From CAYOEZ01 sp964402955 (GTDB lineage Bacteria > Chloroflexota > DTOL01 > DAOUCN01), in the NCBI GenBank assembly GCA_964402955.1, contig CAYOEZ010000005.1:1-62869 (forward strand): a stretch of 62,869 nucleotides of DNA. Direction: 5' to 3'. A program made the position numbers and the translations under genes. Below, in pieces: positions 1 to 7,129 of the stretch. The notes beneath the pieces are model-generated. The model saw nothing but the letters and a program-made list of their open reading frames with translations. It ran no database searches and was not told the DNA's origin. Position 1 is the first letter of the stretch; each line of letters begins with the position of its first letter.

Positions 1-795
1 CAGATCGTGCCGAAGGAGATGCTCTCGCGTGAGCGCCACGACGCCGTGTGGGATGTGAGCAAGGTCACCTACAAGACGCCCGTCTACATGCTCTGCTCAG
101 CGCAAGACTGGCTGCCCGGCGAGTTCGGCTACCAGCAGCACATCTGGCAGGCCACGCTTGGCGCCGACGCCGTTGTCTTCTCGACGCAGCCGCCCGGCAT
201 GTCCGAAGATGGCTCGCGCCGGCCCAACTACTGGCACGGCAACTACATCCTGCCACGCGTCGCCCAGCACAAGGACCTGCTGATCGCCATCTATCGCCTG
301 GCCGCGGATGATCGCCTGGGCTTCACCCAGGCCTACTTCCCGACGTATGCCTTCGACGAGTGGACCATCCAGGGCGGCTGGGCTTTTGCCCGGCGCGGCG
401 ATGGCTATCTAGCGATCACGGCGCAGCAGGGGCTGGAGCTGACACGGCGCGGCAAGAACGCTTATCGCGAGCTGCGCTCCCACGGCCTGCGCAACGTCTG
501 GCTGTGCCAGATGGGCCGGGCGGTGGTCGATGGCTCATTTGGCGATTTCCAGGCCAAAGTGCTGGCGCTGAAGCCGGTCTGGGGCGACCTCAGCGTGTCG
601 CTCACGGCGCTGCGTGGCCCGCGCATTGCCTATGGCTGGACAGGGCCGCTGATGGTGAACCGCAAGGCGCAGATACTGCCTTTGCCGCACTACGATAACC
701 CGTACTGCCAAGCCGACTGGGAATCTGGCGTCTTACCTATTAGCGAGGGCGGCGAGACGTTGACGCTCGATTTCAACGGGCCGGTCATCACATAG
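1..795 (+). CDS. C-terminal part of an unidentified protein from a polysaccharide-utilisation cluster
   Basis: The reading frame is open from base 1, so the N-terminus lies outside the window; about 264 residues are visible. I do not recognise a named family. The segment GADAVVFSTQPPG followed by RRPNYWHGN and LPRVAQHKDLLIAIY looks like the beta-rich end of proteins that accompany rhamnogalacturonan and heparin-type lyases, but this is an impression and not a domain assignment. It ends 18 nt before the PL26-like lyase and is probably co-transcribed with it. No signal peptide can be judged because the start is missing. Confidence 0.6.
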   Translation, partial: QIVPKEMLSRERHDAVWDVSKVTYKTPVYMLCSAQDWLPGEFGYQQHIWQATLGADAVVFSTQPPGMSEDGSRRPNYWHGNYILPRVAQHKDLLIAIYRLAADDRLGFTQAYFPTYAFDEWTIQGGWAFARRGDGYLAITAQQGLELTRRGKNAYRELRSHGLRNVWLCQMGRAVVDGSFGDFQAKVLALKPVWGDLSVSLTALRGPRIAYGWTGPLMVNRKAQILPLPHYDNPYCQADWESGVLPISEGGETLTLDFNGPVIT

Positions 796-813
796 TGCAG
801 AAGGTGATAACCC

Positions 814-3057
814 ATGAGTGATCTCTATTTTCAGAAGATCTCCAAGTATGACCGCATGGGCGAACCGGTGACGTTCAGTATCCCGTTTGCTCAGGACACG
901 CTGCTTGAGCCGGAGCGCCTGTGCGTCTTGGACGGCAGCGTGCGCCTGCCCATACAAACACGCATACTGGCGGTCTGGCCCGACGGTTCAATCAAGTGGC
1001 TGCTCGTTCACCTGCAAGCTGACCTGCCCGGCAACAAGGACAAGACGCTGAGCATCGCTATGGCAGAGGACGATGAGACGCCGCCACAGCCGCGCACGCC
1101 GCTGACGGTGAGCGAGCATGCAGAAGGAATCAGCATCAGTACTGGTCCGCTCTCCTTCCTTGTGCCGCGCCACGGCTTCCTGCCCGTGAGCAACGTCACC
1201 TGGAACGGCAAGCCGTTGTGGGGCGAGCGCGCCTTCGGCGGATTCACCCTGGAATGCGACGGGCAGACGCGGGGCAATGCAACCGGCCTGGTCGAGCTTG
1301 AGGTGGAGGGGGCCGGGCGGCTGCGCGCCGTCATCCTTGTGCGCGGCCAGCATCAGCGCGCCGATGGCGCGGGGTACATAGATTTTCGCGGTCGCATCAC
1401 CGCCTACGCCGGTAAGCCCTACCTCGAAGTCGAGCACCAATTCATCCACGCTGAGGCCGAGCCGATCGTCAAGCTGTCGGGCCTGCGCCTTGAGGCGCAT
1501 CCGCTTGCCAGCAGCCAGCCGCGCCTGGCCCTGGGCGAAGGCTACTACCAGACACGCGTGCAGCAAAGCGCCGCGCCGCTGCAGATGGCAATCACGGCGG
1601 AGACGCTGCTCTTCCAGTCCAACGAGCACTACAGCGATTGCTTCTACGGCGACTTCTGGGTCGACTGGCGCGACGACAACGCTGGCCTGAGCATCTCGAT
1701 CCACCAGGCGCACCAGAACTTCCCCAAGGCGTTACAGGTGGAGCCGGAGCGCATCGTGTGCGAACTCTGGCCAAAGAGCGAGCCTCCCGTTGAAATCTAC
1801 CAGGGCGTCGCCAAGACGCATCGCATCATGCTGCATTTCCACGATCCCGCGCTGCCGCTCGATGAGGTGAGCGCTCGCAGCCTGCAATTCCAGCTTCCCG
1901 ATCGCCCGTCGCTCCCCGGCGCCTGGTTCCGCGCCAACAATCCCTGGGAGCTGCCCTTCTTTCCCGAGCGTGTGCCCGACCGCCTCTACACCTGGCTCAA
2001 CCAGGTGCACGACTCGCGGCCGCGCGCCATGGGCATGTTGCACTTTGGCGACGCTCCCGATGCCGCCTATAGCAACCAGGGCCGCGGCCAGGGCGCGACC
2101 GTCTGGGTTAACAATGAGTACGATCGTGCCCATGCCTGCTCTCTCTACTACGCTCTCACTGGCCAGCGCCACGTGCTCGATTCGGGCCTGGTCGCGGCGC
2201 GCCACTGGCTGGATGTCGATATCTGCCACCACAGCCCCGACCCCTTGCGCCGGGGTGGACTATTGGAGCATTCGGCGTATCACGTCACCAAGGGCGCGAT
2301 TCCCTCGCACGAGTGGGTGGAGGGGCTGCTCGACTATTACTACCTCACCGGGCGCAGGGAGGGGCTGGACGCAGCCTATGGCGTGGCCGAGAACATCATG
2401 CGCCACATGGCACAGCCGCGCCTGAGCACACCGGGCGATACGCAGACGCGCGAGGGCGGCTGGGCGCTGCGGGCAATGGTGTCTATGGCTCTGGCGACCG
2501 GCGAGGAGCGCTTCAAGGCCGAAGCCAAACGCCTCGTCGATCTCTTCCTCTCGTGGGATCAGATGTACGGTGGCATGCTCGCTCCCTACACCAGCCATAC
2601 CATGCCGCGCGTTGTCTTCATGATCTCGCTCACCACTAACTCGCTCGCCCGCTATCTGGCTATCGAGGATGATGAGCGGGTCAAGAAGCTGATTGTGGGC
2701 GCGGCCGACGACCTGCTTGCCCACTGCCTGGGCCCCGGCGGCGTCTTCTGGTACAAAGAGCTGCCATCGCTACGCCGCTCGCTCCCGTCGCCGCACGTGC
2801 TCGAGACGTTGACACACGCCTATCACATCTCCAGCAACACGCGCTATCTGCAGGTGGCGGCGCGCCAATTCTTTGAGATGATCGAGACGAACCCTCAGGT
2901 CGCTGCCGTGGGCAAGAAATGGACAGAGCAAGGGGCTGTCGTCGAATCGGGCAGCGAGAGTGGCCGGCCCTTCGCCGACAAGTACACGTCGGTGATCCTC
3001 TTTGCCGGCGCAGCCACGCCGCAGGGGTTACTGGACTGGTTTGAGTATCCTGTCTGA
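814..3057 (+). CDS. exo-rhamnogalacturonan lyase family protein (PcRGLX/YetA-like, PL26-type)
   Basis: 747 aa with no visible signal peptide, so probably cytoplasmic. The N-terminal ~200 residues (FSIPFAQDTLLEPERLCV, then VWPDGSIKWLLVHLQAD) have the pattern of the PcRGLX/YetA RIFT-barrel domain. A beta-sandwich region and a C-terminal alpha/alpha-toroid follow (RPRAMGMLHFGDA, HSAYHVTKGAIPSHEWVEG). Proteins of this family cleave the galacturonate-rhamnose backbone of rhamnogalacturonan; the exact substrate here is inferred. A purine-rich stretch (gaaggtgat) sits 8 nt upstream of the ATG. The truncated PL22, cupin and heparinase-like genes downstream support a role in acidic-polysaccharide breakdown. 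Confidence 0.8.
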   Translation: MSDLYFQKISKYDRMGEPVTFSIPFAQDTLLEPERLCVLDGSVRLPIQTRILAVWPDGSIKWLLVHLQADLPGNKDKTLSIAMAEDDETPPQPRTPLTVSEHAEGISISTGPLSFLVPRHGFLPVSNVTWNGKPLWGERAFGGFTLECDGQTRGNATGLVELEVEGAGRLRAVILVRGQHQRADGAGYIDFRGRITAYAGKPYLEVEHQFIHAEAEPIVKLSGLRLEAHPLASSQPRLALGEGYYQTRVQQSAAPLQMAITAETLLFQSNEHYSDCFYGDFWVDWRDDNAGLSISIHQAHQNFPKALQVEPERIVCELWPKSEPPVEIYQGVAKTHRIMLHFHDPALPLDEVSARSLQFQLPDRPSLPGAWFRANNPWELPFFPERVPDRLYTWLNQVHDSRPRAMGMLHFGDAPDAAYSNQGRGQGATVWVNNEYDRAHACSLYYALTGQRHVLDSGLVAARHWLDVDICHHSPDPLRRGGLLEHSAYHVTKGAIPSHEWVEGLLDYYYLTGRREGLDAAYGVAENIMRHMAQPRLSTPGDTQTREGGWALRAMVSMALATGEERFKAEAKRLVDLFLSWDQMYGGMLAPYTSHTMPRVVFMISLTTNSLARYLAIEDDERVKKLIVGAADDLLAHCLGPGGVFWYKELPSLRRSLPSPHVLETLTHAYHISSNTRYLQVAARQFFEMIETNPQVAAVGKKWTEQGAVVESGSESGRPFADKYTSVILFAGAATPQGLLDWFEYPV

Positions 3058-3210
3058 GTGCCGAGTACCGAGTGCTGAGCGATGAGTGCCGAGTGACGAG
3101 TGCTGAGCAATGAGTGCCGAGTGACGAGTACCGAGCAATGAGTGCCGAGTGACGAGTACCGAGCAATGAGTGCCGAGTAGCGCGTGACTCAGTACTCAGC
3201 ACTCGGTACT
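3056..3210 (+). repeat. degenerate heptanucleotide tandem array (STRR-like)
   Basis: About 18 consecutive 7-bp units of the form GAGYRMY (GAGTGCC, GAGTGAC, GAGTACC, GAGCAAT) begin at the stop codon of the lyase gene. Within the array a four-unit period, GAGTGCC-GAGTGAC-GAGTACC-GAGCAAT, repeats exactly. The last ~25 bp carry the same units in reverse complement (CTCAGCA, CTCGGTA), so the array can fold back on itself. It resembles the short tandemly repeated repetitive sequences described in cyanobacteria. Related arrays occur at 3608-3664, 6881-6916 and 7076-7117. Confidence 0.9.
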
Positions 3211-3226
3211 TTCTTAGGAGGTCGCG

Positions 3227-3609
3227 ATGGCTGGCGTCGAGCGATTCGAGGACCTGGTCGCCTGGCAAAAGGCACGGGCGCTGACCATGGAAATCTATCG
3301 TGTTACACGCGATGCGCCATTTGCCCGCGATTTTGGCCTGGTCGGACACGTCCAGCGAGCGTCCGTTTCCATCATGTCGAACCTGGCTGAAGGCTTTGAA
3401 CGCGGTAGCAACAGTGAGTTTCACCACTTTACGTGCATTGCCAAGGGACGTGCGCCGAGTTACGCGCACAGCTTTACGTTGCACGAGACATCGGGTACCT
3501 GAGCCCTGTCGATTTTGACCGCCTCATGGCTCAAGCAGAGGAAGTTGGCCGGTTCATTGGCGGCTTGCGCATTGCACTTGAACGGAGAAAGCAGAGGGGC
3601 GAGGGATGA
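3227..3609 (+). pseudogene. four-helix-bundle protein (23S rRNA intervening-sequence protein family), frameshifted
   Basis: The frame starting at the ATG gives FEDLVAWQKARALTMEIY, RDFGLVGHVQRASVSIMSNL and AEGFERGSNSEFHHFTCIAKG, the classic N-terminal two-thirds of the S23/IVP four-helix-bundle family. After AKG the frame is lost. The next frame continues the family with TCAELRAQLYVARDIGYL and ends ...QAEEVGRFIGGLRIALERR, stopping at 3607-3609. One missing base near 3446 explains this. It could be a real mutation or a sequencing error. A good Shine-Dalgarno (SD, aggagg) precedes the ATG. Heptad repeat arrays abut both ends of the gene. The function of the family is unknown; it is related in fold to the Avd protein of diversity-generating retroelements. 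Confidence 0.85.
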
Positions 3610-3664
3610 GTGCTGAGCAATTAAATGCGCGTGCCTCGGTACTCAGCACTCGGTACTCGGTACT
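3608..3664 (+). repeat. heptad repeat cluster with inverted halves
   Basis: The left part has units GAGTGCT and GAGCAAT; the right part has their inverted forms CTCGGTA, CTCAGCA, CTCGGTA, CTCGGTA. It overlaps the stop codon of the four-helix-bundle gene and ends about 20 nt before the next start codon, with the SD sequence (gaggagg) just downstream. Confidence 0.85.
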
Positions 3665-3685
3665 AACGAACGAGGAGGCCCACAA

Positions 3686-4000
3686 ATGTCCAAGACCAAC
3701 GTCGGTTGCCACTGGCAGCCAGAGATCACAGTCTCAAAAGACCCCGTTAGCGGGGCGACTGTGCACCAGATGACACATTACAAGGGGCACAGCAGCCACT
3801 TCTACTTCACCTATCCTTGCTGGTACGACAACGGGAGCAAGATCGTCATCTTCTCCGATCGCGAGGGGCGCACCAACCTGTTCGGCGTTGACCTCGCCAG
3901 CGGCGAGATGACACAACTGACCGCTCCAGCCTGCCCGCCCCACGACGAACGGGGCCATAGCACACCCATGACACGCTCTTTACACCCTAAGGGTCTCTGA
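3686..4000 (+). pseudogene. truncated oligogalacturonate lyase (PL22-like), N-terminal fragment
   Basis: 104 aa. Residues 10-80 (VHQMTHYKGHSSHFYFTYPCW, NGSKIVIFSDREG, NLFGVDLASGEMTQLT) match the start of PL22 oligogalacturonide lyases, seven-bladed beta-propeller enzymes of about 390 aa that split unsaturated di- and trigalacturonates. The homology ends near residue 83. The reading frame then runs into a long perfect palindrome and stops, so most of the propeller, including its metal-binding histidines, is missing. It has a good start (SD gaggagg) and is probably still transcribed, but an active enzyme is unlikely. Confidence 0.75.
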
Positions 4001-4019
4001 GACCCTTAGGGTGTAAAGA
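3977..4019. repeat. perfect 21-bp inverted repeat with 1-nt centre
   Basis: Arms at 3977-3997 and 3999-4019 are perfectly complementary with a single T between them; the core reads GGTCTC-T-GAGACC. It lies at the 3' end of the truncated PL22 gene and 24 nt before the cupin ATG. There is no run of T after either arm, so it is not a textbook Rho-independent terminator. It may be a dispersed palindrome, and its insertion may have ended the PL22 frame. Confidence 0.9.
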
Positions 4020-4043
4020 AGTCTAAAGAAGAAGGAGAACGAA

Positions 4044-4346
4044 ATGGCATTCACTGAGATCACCAAGAAGGGTATCAGCAAGTTTCTGCTCGAGCCGGGC
4101 GTCGATCCTGACAAGCTCAGCCTGCACATCTCGGAAGCTGCGGCAGGCATGCGCGTGCACCCGCCGCATACACACGCCGGGCTGGAGGGCTTCTATATGA
4201 TCGAAGGCCACGGCGCTGTCGAATCGTACAGCGGCGTGCAGCCGCTCGGCCCCGGCGAGTGCGTCATCGTCGACGCCAGCAAGCCGCATGGCCTGGTCAA
4301 CACAGGCACGACTACCATGCGCTATATCGTGATTATCGCGAAGTAG
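4044..4346 (+). CDS. small cupin-domain protein
   Basis: 100 aa, a single cupin barrel. Motif 1 is HPPHTHAGLEGFYMIEGHG (the HxH...E pattern of metal ligands, residues 35-53). Motif 2 is PGECVIVDASKPHGLVNTG (about residues 70-88) with the remaining His. Metal-dependent cupins of this size bind or isomerise small sugars or acids. Next to pectin and heparin lyase genes, a KdgF-like role on unsaturated uronates is possible, but the sequence alone does not prove it. The start is supported by aagaaggagaac just upstream. Confidence 0.8.
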   Translation: MAFTEITKKGISKFLLEPGVDPDKLSLHISEAAAGMRVHPPHTHAGLEGFYMIEGHGAVESYSGVQPLGPGECVIVDASKPHGLVNTGTTTMRYIVIIAK

Positions 4347-4352
4347 GAGCCA

Positions 4353-4446
4353 TGTGGAGTGCGACGAGAGCCTGCCCCGCTGTATCGGGCATTCCTATCG
4401 TCGCGTTTCTTCAAATCTGCGTCGACGGGAGTCGTCGCACTCCACA
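4353..4446. repeat. 94-bp element bounded by perfect 15-bp inverted repeats
   Basis: The arms are TGTGGAGTGCGACGA at 4353-4367 and its exact reverse complement at 4432-4446. The 64-bp interior has no coding potential. It has the size and shape of a MITE or palindromic intergenic repeat. It sits between the cupin and heparinase-like genes, immediately upstream of the extended -10 promoter. Confidence 0.75.
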
Positions 4447-4459
4447 CGCTTGAGATACA

Positions 4460-4468
4460 TGCTATAAT
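4460..4468 (+). promoter_or_regulatory. extended -10 promoter (TGCTATAAT)
   Basis: A consensus TATAAT at 4463-4468 is preceded by TG-N. No good -35 is seen 17 nt upstream, which is usual for extended -10 promoters. It lies 40 nt before the ATG of the heparinase-like gene. Confidence 0.6.
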
Positions 4469-4508
4469 GCAAGCGAAGTCAAACTATCTGCAGTGAGGAG
4501 AAGCTTCT

Positions 4509-6290
4509 ATGACAGAACCCGTCTCACCGTTCCGCCTGACGGCAGCCCAGATCGCCGAGTTGCTTGACCCTGCTGCCTCACTTTTCCCTGAGCTTGACGC
4601 AGCTCGCAGCAACCTGGCCGCGCTCAAAAAAGCGCCGCAGACCAGGCTGTTCCTCGATGGCTCCGAGTCGCTCATGGCCACGATCAACCAGATTCCGCAA
4701 ACAGACTACACCGACTACCGGCTTTTCATTCGCAGCGGCGACCGCCAGCGCTACGAATCGCCCTACTTCAACAAACGCGCTCGTTTTGGCGCGGCAGCCA
4801 TGCGTTACTTCTTCGGCCAGACCGATCTCAAGGATACGGTTCAGAATTACCTCTGGAACATCTGCGAAGAAAGCACGTGGGTGCTGCCGGCCCATGAGAA
4901 CGTCCCGATCGACCTCTTCAGCTCCGAAACAGCCTACATGCTGGCTGAGGCGCTCAACATGCTGGGCGAGACAATCGACGCTGAGGTGCGCCAGCGCGTG
5001 CGCCAGGAGATCGAGAAGCGTATCTTCGACCCCTACATCCGCTACCACCAATTGCACTGGTGGTGGAAAGGCGGCAACAACTGGAACGGCGTCTGCAATA
5101 GCGCCGTGGCCATGACATTCTTGCTCCTGGAGCCTGAACTGGCGCGCACGGCGCGCGCCATCGAGCTCGCCCTGGCCGGGCTGGATGTGTTCCTGCACAC
5201 AGCCTACGAAGAGGACGGCAGCTCAACAGAAGGCCCTGGCTACTGGAGCTATGGCCTGCTCAACACGGTTCCGCTGTCCGAAGCGATGCGCTCACGCAGC
5301 CACGGCGCCATCGATCTGCTCAGCAGCGAGCACATGAAGCTCATCGCCGGGTATCCCCCGAAGATGGTGCTTTCCGGCTTCAAGTTTGCCAGCTTCTCTG
5401 ACTCGCACGAGCACACCACCTATAACCCTAGCACGTTGACGCGCCTGGCCGAGCGCACCGGCGAGACGTCGCTGCTCGATCTGCTCACCTACGATGTCGG
5501 CAACCAGGGCGACTGGCGCATCGGCATTGTGCTGCGTAATCTGCTCTGGTGGGACGGTAAGCAGACAGAGCCAACGCACGTGACCGACATGTATCTGCCG
5601 ATAGGCGGCGTGGCGCGCCTGGTCACGAGCAGCGCGGCCGGCGCTCAGGTTGTGCTGGCTATCAAGGCAGGGCACAACGAAGAGAACCATAACCAGAACG
5701 ATGTGGGCAGTTTCATCGTGCATGCTGGCGGCGATACCTTCCTGTGCGACCCGGGCGGCGGCCTCTACACCCGCCAGTACTTCAGCCCCGAGCGCTACAA
5801 GAACATCTTCGCCAACTCCTACGGCCACAGTGTGCCGCGCATCGGCGGCGAACTGCAGGCAGCCGGACGCCAGTTCGAGGGCAAGTTCCTCGGCGTCGAC
5901 ATGCGCGGCAAGGTCAAGAAGGCTGAGCTTGAAATCGCCCGCGCCTACCCTGTCGCCAGTCTGCAGCGACTTGTGCGCAGCTTGACGCTTGAGCCGAAGG
6001 GTGATGTCGTGCTGGCCGACACGTTCGAGTTCAGCGGCGACGCACAGCCGGTCGAAGAAGCCTTCATCACCTGGCTGCCGGTTGAGGTGCAGGGGGCGAC
6101 AGCCGTCATTCGCGGCCAGAAGCACAGCTTGCGCATGACGATCGAGAGTCCCGCCGGAGCAACGTTTGTCGCCGAGTCGCTCGCAGAAGCCTGCCGCGCA
6201 AACGACAAGGACTTCGTGCTGACGCGTCTCACCTTCACGCTGCCCGCAGTGGCCACATCCACCGCCAGAGTGCGCATGACGGTGGAGTAA
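4509..6290 (+). CDS. heparinase II/III family protein (PL12/PL15/PL21-type fold)
   Basis: 593 aa with no signal peptide. The N-terminal half is a helical (alpha/alpha) toroid (NICEESTWVLPAH, HWWWKGGNNWNGVCNSAVAM, EDGSSTEGPGYWSYG). The C-terminal half is a beta-sandwich beginning near residue 360. The region HNQNDVGSFIVHAGGDTFLC at about residue 393 is the hallmark of heparinase II/III-like lyases, and its His is usually catalytic or metal-binding. Such enzymes split uronate-containing chains or unsaturated oligosaccharides. The substrate is unknown, but the neighbours suggest pectin-type or oligouronide material. It has its own promoter and the SD gtgaggag. Confidence 0.85.
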   Translation: MTEPVSPFRLTAAQIAELLDPAASLFPELDAARSNLAALKKAPQTRLFLDGSESLMATINQIPQTDYTDYRLFIRSGDRQRYESPYFNKRARFGAAAMRYFFGQTDLKDTVQNYLWNICEESTWVLPAHENVPIDLFSSETAYMLAEALNMLGETIDAEVRQRVRQEIEKRIFDPYIRYHQLHWWWKGGNNWNGVCNSAVAMTFLLLEPELARTARAIELALAGLDVFLHTAYEEDGSSTEGPGYWSYGLLNTVPLSEAMRSRSHGAIDLLSSEHMKLIAGYPPKMVLSGFKFASFSDSHEHTTYNPSTLTRLAERTGETSLLDLLTYDVGNQGDWRIGIVLRNLLWWDGKQTEPTHVTDMYLPIGGVARLVTSSAAGAQVVLAIKAGHNEENHNQNDVGSFIVHAGGDTFLCDPGGGLYTRQYFSPERYKNIFANSYGHSVPRIGGELQAAGRQFEGKFLGVDMRGKVKKAELEIARAYPVASLQRLVRSLTLEPKGDVVLADTFEFSGDAQPVEEAFITWLPVEVQGATAVIRGQKHSLRMTIESPAGATFVAESLAEACRANDKDFVLTRLTFTLPAVATSTARVRMTVE

Positions 6291-6388
6291 GGGGCGCGTT
6301 TCCATCGAGCTTCTTTGCCCATGTATGATTCGCCCGTTGGGCAGTGATGCCCAACCTACAAAGCCTGGTAAGGCAGGAGTGTGTGACT

Positions 6389-6874
6389 ATGGATGCCATA
6401 GAAACGTTGCGCAAGCGGCGTACTGTGCGTAGCTATACCGGCGCGCCCATAGCGAGAGAGCATCTGGAGACAATTGTGGACTGCGGGCGGCTGGCAGCAA
6501 GCGGCAGCAACCAGCAGCCCTGGGACTTTATCGTTGTCACCGATAAGGCGATGAAGCGCCGCATCAAGGGCGACGTCGACTGGATCGAAAACGCCGGCGC
6601 TGTGATCGCAGTGGTTATGGACCCCGCCTCGCGCTGGTGGATCGAGGATGGCGCGGCGGCGGTTGAGAATATGCTGCTCGCAGCCACCGCGCTGGGTTAT
6701 GGCGGTTGCTGGCTCGAGGGCAACACTTTGCGTCGTGAAGACGACCTGAAGATTGCCCTGGGCGTGCCGCCCGAGAAGCGGTTGATGACGCTCGTCCCCA
6801 TCGGCGTGGCGGCGGAGTGGCCGAGCAAAGAGAAGAAGACCCTGGCGGAGGTCATTCATTGGGAGAAGTATTGA
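6389..6874 (+). CDS. nitroreductase family FMN protein
   Basis: 161 aa. The N-terminus MDAIETLRKRRTVRSY and the following SNQQPWDFIVV (residues 47-57) are typical FMN-binding elements of the nitroreductase fold. AAAVENMLLAATALGYGGCW (about residues 89-108) is the conserved helix and glycine turn. The ATG at 6389 was chosen over the in-frame ATG at 6344 because aggag lies 9 nt upstream and the family begins at this methionine. Substrates of such small members are rarely known. Confidence 0.85.
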   Translation: MDAIETLRKRRTVRSYTGAPIAREHLETIVDCGRLAASGSNQQPWDFIVVTDKAMKRRIKGDVDWIENAGAVIAVVMDPASRWWIEDGAAAVENMLLAATALGYGGCWLEGNTLRREDDLKIALGVPPEKRLMTLVPIGVAAEWPSKEKKTLAEVIHWEKY

Positions 6875-6880
6875 GGACAG

Positions 6881-6916
6881 AGCAATGAGTGCTGAGTGCT
6901 GAGTACTGAGCGATGA
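6881..6916 (+). repeat. heptad repeat cluster, forward orientation
   Basis: Units GAGCAAT-GAGTGCT-GAGTGCT-GAGTACT-GAGCGAT begin seven bases after the nitroreductase stop codon. The inverted partner lies at 7076-7117. Confidence 0.85.
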
Positions 6917-6954
6917 GGCGCCTCCACGTTGGCAACAGGCACATTGGGTGTCAG

Positions 6955-7044
6955 TTCCCTCGCCCAACGGGGAGAGGGTAAGGGTGAGGGGCGATATTGA
7001 TCGTATTCACCTTCATCCCGACCTTCTCCCTGGCAGGGAGAAGG
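6955..7044. repeat. pair of pyrimidine/purine hairpins in intergenic DNA
   Basis: Two hairpins lie between the two heptad clusters. One is CCCTC...GAGGG near 6957-6978. The other is CCTTCTCCC / GGGAGAAGG with a 5-nt loop at 7022-7044. No T-tract follows. They look like the 'ccctcaccc...ggagaggg' type of dispersed intergenic repeat. Nothing coding is seen in the 255-nt gap. Confidence 0.55.
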
Positions 7045-7075
7045 GGTCGAGATCAGATGTGACATTGTCAAAGGT

Positions 7076-7117
7076 CTCAGCTCTCAGCACTCACCACTCG
7101 GTACTCGGTACTCGGTA
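7076..7117 (-). repeat. heptad repeat cluster, inverted orientation
   Basis: Units CTCAGCT, CTCAGCA, CTCACCA, CTCGGTA, CTCGGTA, CTCGGTA are the reverse complement of the 6881-6916 units. Together the two clusters could form a long imperfect stem. The cluster ends just before the SD (aaggag) of the next gene. Confidence 0.85.
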
Positions 7118-7129
7118 AGGAGTTGTACG

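Noticed and set aside
3056..3210. CRISPR array
   Set aside because: The 7-bp units are contiguous without spacers, and no cas genes are in the window.
2681..3484. 267-codon minus-strand frame across the heptad array
   Set aside because: The translation over the array is a simple repeat (HSSLGTHCSAL type), produced by the DNA repeat and not by selection for protein.
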